From positions 8,291 to 56,907 of the forward strand of contig CAMYJA010000018.1 of assembly GCA_947258705.1 (NCBI GenBank): a DNA stretch of 48,617 nt. The letters run 5' to 3'. The notes beneath the pieces were generated by a model. It was not told the origin of the DNA, made no database searches, and saw nothing but the letters and a program-made list of their open reading frames with translations. Both the position numbers and the translations under genes were made by a program. Positions 24,105 to 32,588 of this stretch are shown piece by piece (position 1 is the stretch's first letter; each line of letters opens with the position of its first letter). The stretch is from an uncultured Hyphomicrobiaceae bacterium (GTDB taxonomy: Bacteria > Pseudomonadota > Alphaproteobacteria > Rhizobiales > CAMYJA01).

Positions 24105-25168
24105 CTCACGCCAGTGCTTGCAGGAGATGATGTGTGAGAGCTTCGCTTGGCGTGTGTAAGACTGTCCGCGGGATTGGGCGTTTTGCGTCCCGATGCGACG
24201 GGTTGTTCCAGTCTTCGCGGCCGCGATGACGCACCTGTCGGGTCAGCTATATCAATCCCCGGCGTGTTGAAGAACAAGACGCTTAAATACTCAAGTCGGC
24301 CGGGATCCGAGAAAAGCGCCACACGATAGAATTTATGACCGATATTCACTTTACCGATCCTGAGCCCGCGCGGCAGCAGCCCCCCCTGGCCCGAGGTGAA
24401 CACGTCTTCGCCATCGATAATTTTTGCCCCTTTTGAAATATATGTCAGGCGCGGCGCGGGACCATTGTCGCCGCGTAAGATGGCGCGCGTCCGGTTACTG
24501 CCGATTTCAACGGGTATGCGGCTGTTAAGGTCCGTCAAAAGAAGAACATGAGAGGCGGTCAGCCCGCTGTTGACCACCCGGCCGACCAGACCTTCGGCAC
24601 TGACAACCGGATAACCATTGCGCACACCGTCATTGCGGCCGGCATTCAAAAGAACACTCCGTATGAACGGACCGCGCCCCTCCGATACCACCCGTCCCGT
24701 GACAAATCCAAGAGGCGGACGCTCAACGGCCTGAATGATTTTGGCATAGGAATTCAACCGAATTTCAAGCTGCTTAGCCCTCCATTTCCATTGCTGTAAT
24801 TTTTGGTTCTCCAGCTTCAGACGGTCCAGCTCATTGACATTCGTGAGAAGCGTTCGGCCATTTCGTAAACCGCGGCGGAGCTGCAGGATCGGCTTCGAAA
24901 TGACCTCGAAGGCCGGCGTCGCCAGCTTTGCGATACCCCCCCGGAATTCCTCGACCACATCATGATTTATGCGGCTCAATGTCAAAAGTACGATGGAAAG
25001 GAACATGAAAGCGAAAAGACCGGTGCGCTTCGAACGCCTGCGCCCCGAGCGCGTGTTACCCGACAGCGGCGCTTTCCGTTTTCTGTAGAGCGATTTACCC
25101 AAAACCTGTGCCCCTTTATCCTTTGTGGTGACATTTGCGTCTGGGGCGGCCTGAATTCCCCCGATCAA
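24101..25168 (-). CDS. mreC: Rod shape-determining protein MreC
   Basis: The 355-residue protein has a basic cytoplasmic N-terminus (LYRKRKAPLSGNTRSGRRRS) and one helix (FAFMFLSIVLLTLS). A coiled coil follows (LRNGRTLLTNVNELDRLKLE), then the beta-barrel MreC core with VTGRVVSEGRGPFIRSVLLN, NAGRNDGVRNGYPVVSAEGL and GRVVNSGLTASHVLLLTDLN. It connects cytoplasmic MreB filaments to PBP2 in the periplasm. The longest start is TTG at 25168. A TTG at 25102, preceded by AAAGGGG, is an alternative and would trim 22 unconserved residues. A low-complexity Ser/Arg-rich tail ends the protein. Confidence 0.94.
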   Translation of the reverse strand: MIGGIQAAPDANVTTKDKGAQVLGKSLYRKRKAPLSGNTRSGRRRSKRTGLFAFMFLSIVLLTLSRINHDVVEEFRGGIAKLATPAFEVISKPILQLRRGLRNGRTLLTNVNELDRLKLENQKLQQWKWRAKQLEIRLNSYAKIIQAVERPPLGFVTGRVVSEGRGPFIRSVLLNAGRNDGVRNGYPVVSAEGLVGRVVNSGLTASHVLLLTDLNSRIPVEIGSNRTRAILRGDNGPAPRLTYISKGAKIIDGEDVFTSGQGGLLPRGLRIGKVNIGHKFYRVALFSDPGRLEYLSVLFFNTPGIDIADPTGASSRPRRLEQPVASGRKTPNPADSLTHAKRSSHTSSPASTGVR

Positions 25169-25178
25169 AGTTCCGGCA

Positions 25179-26228
25179 TCAATGAGGTTCGATCAGAAGA
25201 TCGCGATAGTCATTGAGGTCTTCGAGCACTGTGCTCGTGCCCTTGATCACACTTCGCAATGGATCTTCGGCTACTCTGAAATCAAATCCGCTGAGGCGCG
25301 TCAGTTCTTTGTCGATATCGCGAAGAATTGCTCCGCCGCCCGTAAGAACGATGCCCGCATCGCAAATATCGCTGGCGAGATCGGGGGGCAGGTCCTCGAT
25401 GGTAAACTGTATTGTTTCAGACATGAATTGCAGCGGCTCCGTCAAAGCCTCGGCAATATCGTCGGCTCCGAGAACAATCTCCTTGAGGTGCCCCCCATAC
25501 ATTTCCCGGCCCCTGATATGAAGCTCGACTGGATGCCCGTTGACCGCCTGCCCCATTTTATGGGCCGTACCCACTTCCCGCTTCATGCGTTCGGCGTTGG
25601 CCTCACCGATCAGCAGCGAGTGCTTTTTTCGAATATATTTGATGATAGCTTCATCCATGGCGTTTCCGCCGCATCGGATTGCGCGCGTATCGAGAACGCC
25701 GCCAAGAGAAAGCACCGCGATATCGGTCGTACCGCCACCGATATCGACAACCATGGATCCCCGCGGCTCATCAATAGGCAGTCCTGCGCCAATTGCAGCC
25801 ACGACCGGCTCTTCAATCAAATAGGCCTGACCCGCGCCGGCCGAAATAATCGTCTCATATACCGCCCTGCGCTCAACGCCTGTGGCACTGGCGGGCACGG
25901 AAATAAGCACGCGGGGCCGCCGAAATCCCATGCGCTTTTTGGCCAGCACCACATAATGATGGATCATTTCCTCGGCGGCTAGAAAATCTGCAATGACGCC
26001 GTCTTTAAGTGGACGGATTGTTTCTATGCTGTCGGGCGTGCGCCCCAGCATGTCCCTGGCTTTTTTTCCGAATGCGATGACTTCGCGCGATCCGTTTTTT
26101 TCCTGCACCGCAACGACCGAAGGTTCGTCGATGACAATGCCCTGCCCGGGGACATAAACCAGCGTGTTCGCAGTACCCAGATCGATGGCGATATCCTCGG
26201 CAAACACACCAAACAGGTCTGAAAACAT
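25179..26228 (-). CDS. mreB: Rod shape-determining actin homologue MreB
   Basis: The protein has 349 residues from the ATG at 26228, with AAGGGG upstream, and this is the usual MreB length. An in-frame extension to 26270 is not conserved. The actin-fold nucleotide motifs are present: DIAIDLGTANTLVYVPGQGI (phosphate 1), VVDIGGGTTDIAVLSLGGV (phosphate 2) and IVLTGGGAILRDIDKELTRL (adenosine motif). The amphipathic N-terminal stretch MFSDLFGVFAEDIAID fits membrane attachment. It heads the mreBCD-mrdA-rodA operon, with mreC starting ten bases after its stop. Confidence 0.98.
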   Translation of the reverse strand: MFSDLFGVFAEDIAIDLGTANTLVYVPGQGIVIDEPSVVAVQEKNGSREVIAFGKKARDMLGRTPDSIETIRPLKDGVIADFLAAEEMIHHYVVLAKKRMGFRRPRVLISVPASATGVERRAVYETIISAGAGQAYLIEEPVVAAIGAGLPIDEPRGSMVVDIGGGTTDIAVLSLGGVLDTRAIRCGGNAMDEAIIKYIRKKHSLLIGEANAERMKREVGTAHKMGQAVNGHPVELHIRGREMYGGHLKEIVLGADDIAEALTEPLQFMSETIQFTIEDLPPDLASDICDAGIVLTGGGAILRDIDKELTRLSGFDFRVAEDPLRSVIKGTSTVLEDLNDYRDLLIEPH

Positions 26229-26316
26229 AAACCCATTACCCCTTGATACTATTGAGCGAGGCAGAACCACACGTTACCGCCCTCGCAAAACCCGAAAAAT
26301 GCGTGGCCCGCAGATA

Positions 26317-26375
26317 TTAAGTACTTAAAAAAAGTACGAAATTCAGGATATTAACGCAAGAAACATCAGCGTTAA
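26317..26375. promoter_or_regulatory. Palindromes in the mreB promoter region
   Basis: A perfect 12-base palindrome TTAAGTACTTAA lies at 26317-26328. An inverted repeat TTAACGC-N11-GCGTTAA lies at 26351-26375. Read on the minus strand, a TTGCGT element inside the second repeat and a TACTTT 17 bases later could serve as a sigma70-like promoter for mreB, about 130-150 bases before its start codon. No regulator can be named. Confidence 0.35.
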
Positions 26376-26433
26376 GGTTACCCGGACAAGGCGCGTAATG
26401 ACGCTAGGCAAAACACCGCTGCCGTCTCGAACG

Positions 26434-26447
26434 AAAAGCCGGCGGCT
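26434..26447 (-). terminator. Possible weak terminator after leuA
   Basis: On the minus strand, 46 bases after the leuA stop, AGCC-GCC-GGCT is followed directly by TTTTCGTT. The stem is only four base pairs with a three-base loop, so it may not be a functional terminator. It is the only candidate between leuA and mreB. Confidence 0.25.
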
Positions 26448-26493
26448 CAATCGTCGATCAGCTGTTCGGTTACGAAACGCGCAAACCTCTATC

Positions 26494-28080
26494 TTAGGAG
26501 GCCAGCATAGAGCCGGGAGCCGTTTTCTCGCGCTTGACCAAGAGCTTGTTGAGAGCACCGATATAGGCCCGGGCGGACGCCACAAGCGTGTCTGTATCGG
26601 CACTCTTGCCAGTGACCATCTTGCCGTTTTCTTCCAGCCGGACCATAACCTCGGCTTGGGCATCCGTGCCTTCGGTAACGGCGCTCACCTGATAGAGCGG
26701 CAGACGCGCATCATGCGGAACAATGGCGCGGATCGCATTGAAAGTTGCGTCAACAGGTCCATCGCCTGATGCTTCCTTGCAATGCGCGGCGCCATCGACT
26801 TCCATTGTGACCGTCGCCTTTTGCGGACCTTCGGTCCCGGCGATAACGGTCAATGCGACCAGTTTGATACGGTCCGAACCCGATGCGATCTCGTCATCGA
26901 CGAGCGCTTCGATATCCTCATCGAAAACATGTTTTTTCTTGTCCGCCAGATCCTTGAAACGCTGGAAGGCGTCTTGGAATGCATTATCGCCCAGCTCATA
27001 ACCGAGATCCTTCAGCTTTTCGCGGAAGGCATGACGGCCGGAATGCTTGCCCATGACGAGCGAGCTTTCCTTCAGACCCACACTTTCAGGCGTCATGATT
27101 TCGTAGGTCTGGTTATGCTTCAGCATGCCGTCCTGGTGAATGCCCGACTCGTGTGCAAAAGCATTGGCGCCGACGATGGCCTTATTGTACTGGACGGGAA
27201 AAGCGGTGACTGCCGAGACGAGCTTCGAAGCCGGCATCAACCGCGTTGTATCGATTCCAGTTGTAAAAGGCAGGGCATCGCTTCTTGTGTCCAGCGCCAT
27301 GACGATCTCTTCAAGGGCTGCGTTGCCTGCCCGTTCGCCCATGCCGTTGATGGTGCATTCGACCTGGCGCGCGCCGGCCCGAACGCCGGCCAGGGAGTTT
27401 GCCACCGCCATGCCAAGGTCATTGTGGCAATGGGTGGAGAAAACCACCTCATCGGCATCGGGAACGCGTTCCCGCAGCATGGATATGAGCGCGTAATATT
27501 CCTCCGGAACGGTATATCCCACAGTGTCGGGAATATTAATCGTTGTAGCCCCGGCCTTGATGGCGGCCTCGACGCATCTGCAGAGAAAATCATTTTCAGT
27601 CCGCGTTGCATCTTCTGCAGACCATTCGACATCTTCAGTAAAGCCGCGCGCGCGCGTCACGCTGGACGTCACCGCCTCCAGCACCTCTTCGGGCTCCATC
27701 TGGAGCTTAAACTTCATATGCACCGGACTGGTTGAGATGAAGGTGTGAATGCGGAAGCGTTTGGCCTCCGCCAACGCTTCGCCGGCGCGATCGATATCCA
27801 TGGGGCCCGAACGCGCAAGCCCGCAAACAACGGCATTTTCGGTAATCTTGGCAATTTCGCTGACCGCCTCGAAATCGCCATTTGATGCAATCGGAAAACC
27901 GGCCTCGATAACGTCGACACCCATGCCATCGAGAATTTCCGCGATCTGCAGTTTTTCGCTCAGCGTCATGGAGGCGCCGGGCGATTGTTCGCCGTCGCGC
28001 AATGTCGTGTCAAAAATAACGACGCGGTTATCGGCGTCATTGTCATTTGTCTTGTTGATGTGACTTGTATCGCGTGCCAT
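26494..28080 (-). CDS. leuA: 2-isopropylmalate synthase
   Basis: The protein has 528 residues from the ATG at 28080, with AAGGA upstream. It condenses acetyl-CoA with 2-oxoisovalerate in leucine synthesis. It carries the DRE-TIM signature VVIFDTTLRDGEQSPGASMT, the metal-binding FSTHCHNDLGMAVANSLAGV, the signature GARQVECTINGMGERAGNA, and NAFAHESGIHQDGMLKHNQT. The C-terminal LeuA dimer domain (about residues 400-510) includes the allosteric leucine-binding region, so feedback inhibition is expected. The type is the long bacterial LeuA-1 form. It stands alone, with no other leu genes beside it. Confidence 0.97.
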   Translation of the reverse strand: MARDTSHINKTNDNDADNRVVIFDTTLRDGEQSPGASMTLSEKLQIAEILDGMGVDVIEAGFPIASNGDFEAVSEIAKITENAVVCGLARSGPMDIDRAGEALAEAKRFRIHTFISTSPVHMKFKLQMEPEEVLEAVTSSVTRARGFTEDVEWSAEDATRTENDFLCRCVEAAIKAGATTINIPDTVGYTVPEEYYALISMLRERVPDADEVVFSTHCHNDLGMAVANSLAGVRAGARQVECTINGMGERAGNAALEEIVMALDTRSDALPFTTGIDTTRLMPASKLVSAVTAFPVQYNKAIVGANAFAHESGIHQDGMLKHNQTYEIMTPESVGLKESSLVMGKHSGRHAFREKLKDLGYELGDNAFQDAFQRFKDLADKKKHVFDEDIEALVDDEIASGSDRIKLVALTVIAGTEGPQKATVTMEVDGAAHCKEASGDGPVDATFNAIRAIVPHDARLPLYQVSAVTEGTDAQAEVMVRLEENGKMVTGKSADTDTLVASARAYIGALNKLLVKREKTAPGSMLAS

Positions 28081-28133
28081 CGGACTAATCCTTGAAATTA
28101 CCGGCCATCTATACGACCTCGAATCCTGCATTC

Positions 28134-28182
28134 TCCGGCCGAAATAAGAGCCTTCTTACTTCATGCTTTTGTTTGACTGCCT
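28134..28182 (-). promoter_or_regulatory. Possible RNA structure between the leucine leader peptide and leuA
   Basis: On the minus strand an AAGTAAGA-AGGC-TCTTATTT hairpin (eight pairs, one of them G-U) can form here. Just upstream a CCCCTGA stretch at the end of the leader frame can pair with a TTTAGGGG stretch, enclosing CGGCTTTAAGCCG. Such mutually positioned hairpins are expected in an attenuator, but I see no clear run of T after a GC-rich stem, so the terminator form is not proven. Confidence 0.3.
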
Positions 28183-28223
28183 CCCCTAAACACCCGTTCG
28201 GCTTAAAGCCGGACCGTCAATGC

Positions 28224-28316
28224 TCAGGGGCTTGTAAGGAGAAGAAGAAGGGAGTTCTTGGCCGCGTGCGCGGTTATTTGAGGCGCAGCTGCAGTGTATC
28301 CGGAACGATTCATCAT
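28224..28316 (-). CDS. Leucine-rich leader peptide of leuA (probable attenuator)
   Basis: The 30-residue frame reads MMNRSGYTAAAPQITAHAAK then NSLLLLLTSP and stops. Five consecutive Leu codons (CTT CTT CTT CTC CTT) stand eight codons before the stop, 144 bases ahead of leuA. In ribosome-mediated attenuation a ribosome that stalls on Leu codons lets leuA be transcribed. Alphaproteobacterial leuA leaders of this kind are established. Weak points are the poor ribosome-binding site before the ATG and the missing obvious terminator. The upstream frame is open as far as 28445, so the start is uncertain. Confidence 0.65.
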   Translation of the reverse strand: MMNRSGYTAAAPQITAHAAKNSLLLLLTSP

Positions 28317-28548
28317 AGCAGGTCCAGGCGCGCGACGAGCGCCATCGCGGTGATCCGCGGTCGTCCGGCCAGTGCTGTAAATCGCGTTTTTCATCTCGAA
28401 TCCCGAAATTCCGGCCTTCTTGCCGCGGCCGGATTCATTACACAATATAATATGTAATTATCAGCTTATAAGACAGAAGAATGAATAAATTGCAAGGATT
28501 TGAACCTGCGATGGGGGCGATTCAACAAAATTGCAGCGTTCCGGCGCA

Positions 28549-30969
28549 TTAGCGCAACACAATGGGGACCGAAAGCTGACTAGGTTCTAAACAGACGGTG
28601 TCAGTACAGGCCTGCACTTCGAGATTGACCGGGGATGATCGCACCTTGTCCAACCCGCCTTTGCCGAGCTCCATCTTGATGGATACCGATCCTTCATAGA
28701 CAAGAATGCCCTCGCTGCTGAATTTCGGTTTGAACAGCTTGCCGGCTGGATAGCTGATCCGCGCATCCTCCGCACCTGCAATTTGTACAGTCGTCGGAAC
28801 CAGAAATTCCAGCGAAGCAGGATTTGCATTGATATGATATCCGGGCTTGATCGCGAGGTTGACGGTAACATCGTCACGATCGTTGCCGCGTGTCCCAAGA
28901 GCCGTGGCCTTGACATGCGACGCACTGCCGATCGAGCGCGCTAGCGACACATTCTGCTCGTCGTCATTAAGTCCAGTGACGCCGCGTTCTGCCCGTACAC
29001 GGGCAGCATGCGCTATAAAACTGGCCCAGCTATCAGGCGCACCGGCAAGATTTGGTGCCGACCGGGCCAGGAGACGCGACGCAATCTTCTTGAAGCTTTC
29101 GTCAGTTTTTCCGAGACGGCTGAAAAGAGCATATGCCGTCGATGTCCCGGACGGGGTATCCGATTCCTGCAGGTCGATCGCCGGTACAATGGACATTGAA
29201 TCGGCCACCCGTATCAAAATCCGGCCATCAGGTTTGACAAAACGCGTTTCGATGGCACGGGCGAGTTTTCGCGCACGTTCCAGCCAGACCGGTTCACCTG
29301 TCGCCTCGCTCAGAGCCACCAGGCCAAGACCGAAATGGGCGTAGTCCTCAAGAAACCCCTCGCCCCACGCCTTGCCCTCAAAAACGTAGCGCCTCAACCG
29401 GCCGGTCTTCTCTTCCATGGCGTGTTGCCACAGATAGGCCGCCGCCCGCCCTGCCGATTCGATCCATTTCGGTTTATCGAACAATTTACCGGCGCGCACC
29501 AGCGCGGCAATGGTAAGACCGTTCAGCATAACAACGATTTTGTCGTCGCGCAGGGGCTGTTGCCGCTTGTCCCGAAGGGCGAGCAATCTCAGCCTTTGCT
29601 GCTTAAGGTCTTCGAGGCCGCTCAGCAGTATCGTACGATCTTTATTGTCACCTATCTCCGACAGATCCTTCCGGACGCGCAACACCCCCGGCCCGTCAGG
29701 ATCTTCAGGCAAAGGGATCAATTCGTAGATTTCAAAAAAGCGTTTTGCGTCCGCGCTCCCCAGAGCCTTGACGATGTCATCCTTTTCCCAAAGATATGTT
29801 TCGCCCTCCTTGCCCTCGATATCAGCATCCTCGGCCGTATAAAAACCACCCCCGGGCGCCGTCAATCGCCGATGAATATAATCCGCTATATCCAAGGCCA
29901 TCACCTGAGCAAGCTGGCTGCGTGAAATATCGTATAGATCGCTATAAAGACCGAGAAGCTGGGCATTGTCGTAGAGCATTTTCTCGAAATGCGGAACGGA
30001 CCAGCTCGGCTCGGTGCTATAACGGTGCATTCCGCCACCAAGGTGGTCGTGAATGCCGCCGAATGTCATCGCCAGAAGCGAGTCGCGTGCCGCATTCAAA
30101 GAATCTTTTCTACCGTTGAGGCGATAGTCCGTGAGCAGCAGGTTCAACAATGGCGATTCCGGAAATTTGTTGCCCCCGCCCTCAAAACCGCCTTCCAAAA
30201 CATCCCGGCGCGATAATATTTCACCACGCGCCTTGGTAAGCCATGCGCCGGGATTGATCCTGACAGCTTTTTCGGACTGCTCTCCACTCTGGCCCAGCTT
30301 GATGATGGCCTTGTGCAAGCGCTCGCCAATCTCCCTGAGACTGCCCGGGTCTGTCTGCCATGCTTCATGAAGAACTTTCAGCACAGTCGGAAAACCGGAA
30401 ACCCCTGGCTGATCGGCTGGCGGAAAATAGCTTCCGGCAAAAAAAGGTTTTAGATCGGGTGTCATAAAAACATTGTTCGGCCAGCCGCCGCCACCTGTCA
30501 GTATTTCGCGGGCGATCATATAGGTTTCGTCAATGTCGGGCCGCTCCTCGCGGTCGACCTTGACATTGATGAACCATTTGTTCATCAGCTTGGCGATTTC
30601 GGGATTGGCGTAAATTGTCCGCTTGGCCACATGGCACCAATAGCAGGTGCTGTATCCGACGGAGAGAAAAATAGGTTTATTCTCCGCCTTTGCCCTCGCT
30701 TGTGCTTCGGGGCCCCAGGGGTACCAATCAACCGGATTGTAGGCGTGCTGCAGCAGATAGGGGTTGCCTGAATTAATCAAACGGTTGGCGCGTTGGGCCT
30801 TGGCCGATTCTGCCAGCGCCGGCGTGGTGGTAAAATTCAAGCCCAGTGCGAAGACACAAAACGCGATGGCGATGAAAAACAGACCGCTCGAACTGCCTGT
30901 ATGTGGTTTTCGCTTGAAAACCGCCAGCCCGATACGGTCAGAAGCGAATAATTTCATACTCATCGTCAT
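28549..30969 (-). CDS. Secreted or membrane-anchored YyaL/DUF255-type thioredoxin-fold protein with C-terminal DsbD-alpha-like domain
   Basis: The 806-residue protein has four parts. An N-terminal membrane segment or signal peptide occupies about residues 29-54 ([16 protein letters not shown], then TTTPALAES). The DUF255 thioredoxin domain has the family-defining [18 protein letters not shown] and the redox motif C109-Y-W-C112-H. An alpha/alpha-barrel of the glycosidase-like superfamily follows ([38 protein letters not shown]). The final 105 residues resemble the DsbD periplasmic alpha domain, with a Cys pair in [18 protein letters not shown] (C788, C793). Standard YyaL proteins are about 650-700 residues and cytosolic. 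This form is expected to act in the periplasm on thiol/disulfide chemistry (inference). It is divergent from nnrS. Confidence 0.85.
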   Translation of the reverse strand: MTMSMKLFASDRIGLAVFKRKPHTGSSSGLFFIAIAFCVFALGLNFTTTPALAESAKAQRANRLINSGNPYLLQHAYNPVDWYPWGPEAQARAKAENKPIFLSVGYSTCYWCHVAKRTIYANPEIAKLMNKWFINVKVDREERPDIDETYMIAREILTGGGGWPNNVFMTPDLKPFFAGSYFPPADQPGVSGFPTVLKVLHEAWQTDPGSLREIGERLHKAIIKLGQSGEQSEKAVRINPGAWLTKARGEILSRRDVLEGGFEGGGNKFPESPLLNLLLTDYRLNGRKDSLNAARDSLLAMTFGGIHDHLGGGMHRYSTEPSWSVPHFEKMLYDNAQLLGLYSDLYDISRSQLAQVMALDIADYIHRRLTAPGGGFYTAEDADIEGKEGETYLWEKDDIVKALGSADAKRFFEIYELIPLPEDPDGPGVLRVRKDLSEIGDNKDRTILLSGLEDLKQQRLRLLALRDKRQQPLRDDKIVVMLNGLTIAALVRAGKLFDKPKWIESAGRAAAYLWQHAMEEKTGRLRRYVFEGKAWGEGFLEDYAHFGLGLVALSEATGEPVWLERARKLARAIETRFVKPDGRILIRVADSMSIVPAIDLQESDTPSGTSTAYALFSRLGKTDESFKKIASRLLARSAPNLAGAPDSWASFIAHAARVRAERGVTGLNDDEQNVSLARSIGSASHVKATALGTRGNDRDDVTVNLAIKPGYHINANPASLEFLVPTTVQIAGAEDARISYPAGKLFKPKFSSEGILVYEGSVSIKMELGKGGLDKVRSSPVNLEVQACTDTVCLEPSQLSVPIVLR

Positions 30970-31058
30970 GTTCTACCCCAAACCTTCAGATCTTTGCAAT
31001 CAAACCTGTGGCGCGCAGCAGGACAGATAACACGCGGAGAATGAATTGAGCGCTGCAC

Positions 31059-31072
31059 TTGAGAAATATCAA
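31059..31072 (+). promoter_or_regulatory. FNR/NnrR-type binding site upstream of nnrS
   Basis: TTGAGAAATATCAA matches the FNR/Dnr/NnrR consensus TTGAT-N4-ATCAA at nine of ten defined positions. It is 65 bases upstream of the nnrS start. A TTTAAG sequence at 31093-31098 would serve as a -10 element with the box centred near -41.5, the class II activator position. This predicts induction by low oxygen or nitric oxide. The regulator itself is not in the window. Confidence 0.65.
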
Positions 31073-31136
31073 TGTATACAACCCGTCTTCGGTTTAAGAG
31101 GTCACGATCGATAAACATTTCGAGAGCGAGAGCAAT

Positions 31137-32321
31137 ATGGCGACGACGGCGGAGCAAATCCGGAAATATGATGGCCCGGCATTATTCGAACGAGGCTTCA
31201 GGCCGTTCTTTTTGGGCGCCGCGCTCCTGGCCGGATTGACGCTGCCCCTCTGGCTTTCTCAATATGCCCTGGGTTGGGACATCCCTTCGCATCTGACGGC
31301 GCGCGACTTTCATATTCACGAAATGATTTTTGGCTATTTGGGCGCCGCATTGGCGGGTTTCCTGCTGACCGCGGTCCCGAACTGGACGGGTAGGCTTCCC
31401 GTTGCGGGCACAAGGCTGATGTTTTTATCGGGATTGTGGCTTGCCGGTCGCCTGGCAATGTTTTTCGGCATGTTGTCGCCCGTCTCCGCGGCAATTCTCG
31501 ATTCCCTGTTTCTCCTCTCCTTGGCGGCACTTGTATGGCGCGAGGTGATCTCAGGTGGAAATACGCGCAACATACCTATCTGTGTACTGATAAGCCTGAT
31601 GAGCGTCGCCAACATCGCCTATCACATACTCTACCTGTCCGGAGGAGAAACAGGCTGGGCCGAACGTTCGGCCCTCGCCATATCTGTAATGCTCATTTCT
31701 CTGATCGGCGGTCGGGTCGTTCCCAGTTTTACCCGAAACTGGATGGCGCAACGGCAAATGGCGCCGCTCCCCGTCCCGTTTTCGAATTACGATAAAATAA
31801 TTCTTGTCGTGAGCTTGATAGGCCTCTCGGTCTGGATCGTGCTTCCCTATGACATCGCGACCGCCGTGTTGTTCTCCCTTCTGGCCGCACTTCATTTTTT
31901 CCGCCTGTTACGATGGCGCGGATGGATGACAGCCGGGGAAGCCATCGTCTTCATCCTGCACGTCGGCTATCTCTGGCTCCCGATTTGGTTTGCACTCACG
32001 GCATTGGCTTTTTTTGCACCAGATATCGTCAACGCGGCAGACACCGTTCACGCCCTGACCGCAGGCGCCATTGGAACCATGACCCTGGCCATCATGACGC
32101 GCGCCTCACTCGGCCACAGCGGACGTAACATCGAGGCCACTTCGGCAACCAAGGCAATCTATCTTCTCGTCGTCGCAGGGGCGGTTTTGCGCGTCATCGG
32201 CCCCTATCTGCCCATCGACCAGATCGGAACCTTCATTCTCTCGGGAATATTGTGGAGCGGGGCCTTTTGGCTCTTTGTAGCCGTCTACGGCACCATTTTC
32301 TTCACGCCACGCAAGAATTGA
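31137..32321 (+). CDS. nnrS: NnrS family membrane protein (nitrosative-stress/denitrification associated)
   Basis: The 394-residue protein has about 12 helices. Characteristic family pieces are ALFERGFRPFFLGAALLAGL at the start, then DFHIHEMIFGYLGAALAGFL with the conserved HxHEMxFG, then LTAVPNWTGRLPVAGTRLMF and GRVVPSFTRNWMAQRQ. HALTAGAIGTMTLAIMTRAS followed by LGHSGR is the conserved C-terminal block. NnrS is a haem- and copper-containing membrane protein in Rhodobacter that protects against NO; the conserved histidines here fit that. It appears complete and monocistronic, transcribed away from the thioredoxin-fold gene. Confidence 0.93.
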   Translation: MATTAEQIRKYDGPALFERGFRPFFLGAALLAGLTLPLWLSQYALGWDIPSHLTARDFHIHEMIFGYLGAALAGFLLTAVPNWTGRLPVAGTRLMFLSGLWLAGRLAMFFGMLSPVSAAILDSLFLLSLAALVWREVISGGNTRNIPICVLISLMSVANIAYHILYLSGGETGWAERSALAISVMLISLIGGRVVPSFTRNWMAQRQMAPLPVPFSNYDKIILVVSLIGLSVWIVLPYDIATAVLFSLLAALHFFRLLRWRGWMTAGEAIVFILHVGYLWLPIWFALTALAFFAPDIVNAADTVHALTAGAIGTMTLAIMTRASLGHSGRNIEATSATKAIYLLVVAGAVLRVIGPYLPIDQIGTFILSGILWSGAFWLFVAVYGTIFFTPRKN

Positions 32322-32588
32322 ATGCGGGCCCTAGCCGGTTCAGTCTGGCTCGGTTTGACATCTGGCCCGTTAAAACCTGCTATACACATCACCTTCATTA
32401 ATAACAAATCCGTCAAATTGTGGATGAACTGTTCCGTTAGGTCATGAGAGTGATATGATGCCGATCCTGGGACAACAGGGCAGAACTTGTCCAGAATCTT
32501 CAAATCACAACATCCAGACCGGTAAAACACCCGGTACGGTTCTGCGAGCGTGAAAATAGTTCCTGCATGCGTTGAGGGAGACGCCAAT

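Noticed and set aside
25182-25982. Antisense frame of 266 codons within mreB
   Set aside because: This is a shadow of a highly conserved gene on the other strand; the product has no features.
26782-27735. Antisense frame of 317 codons within leuA
   Set aside because: It is long but explained by codon bias of leuA. It has no motifs of its own.
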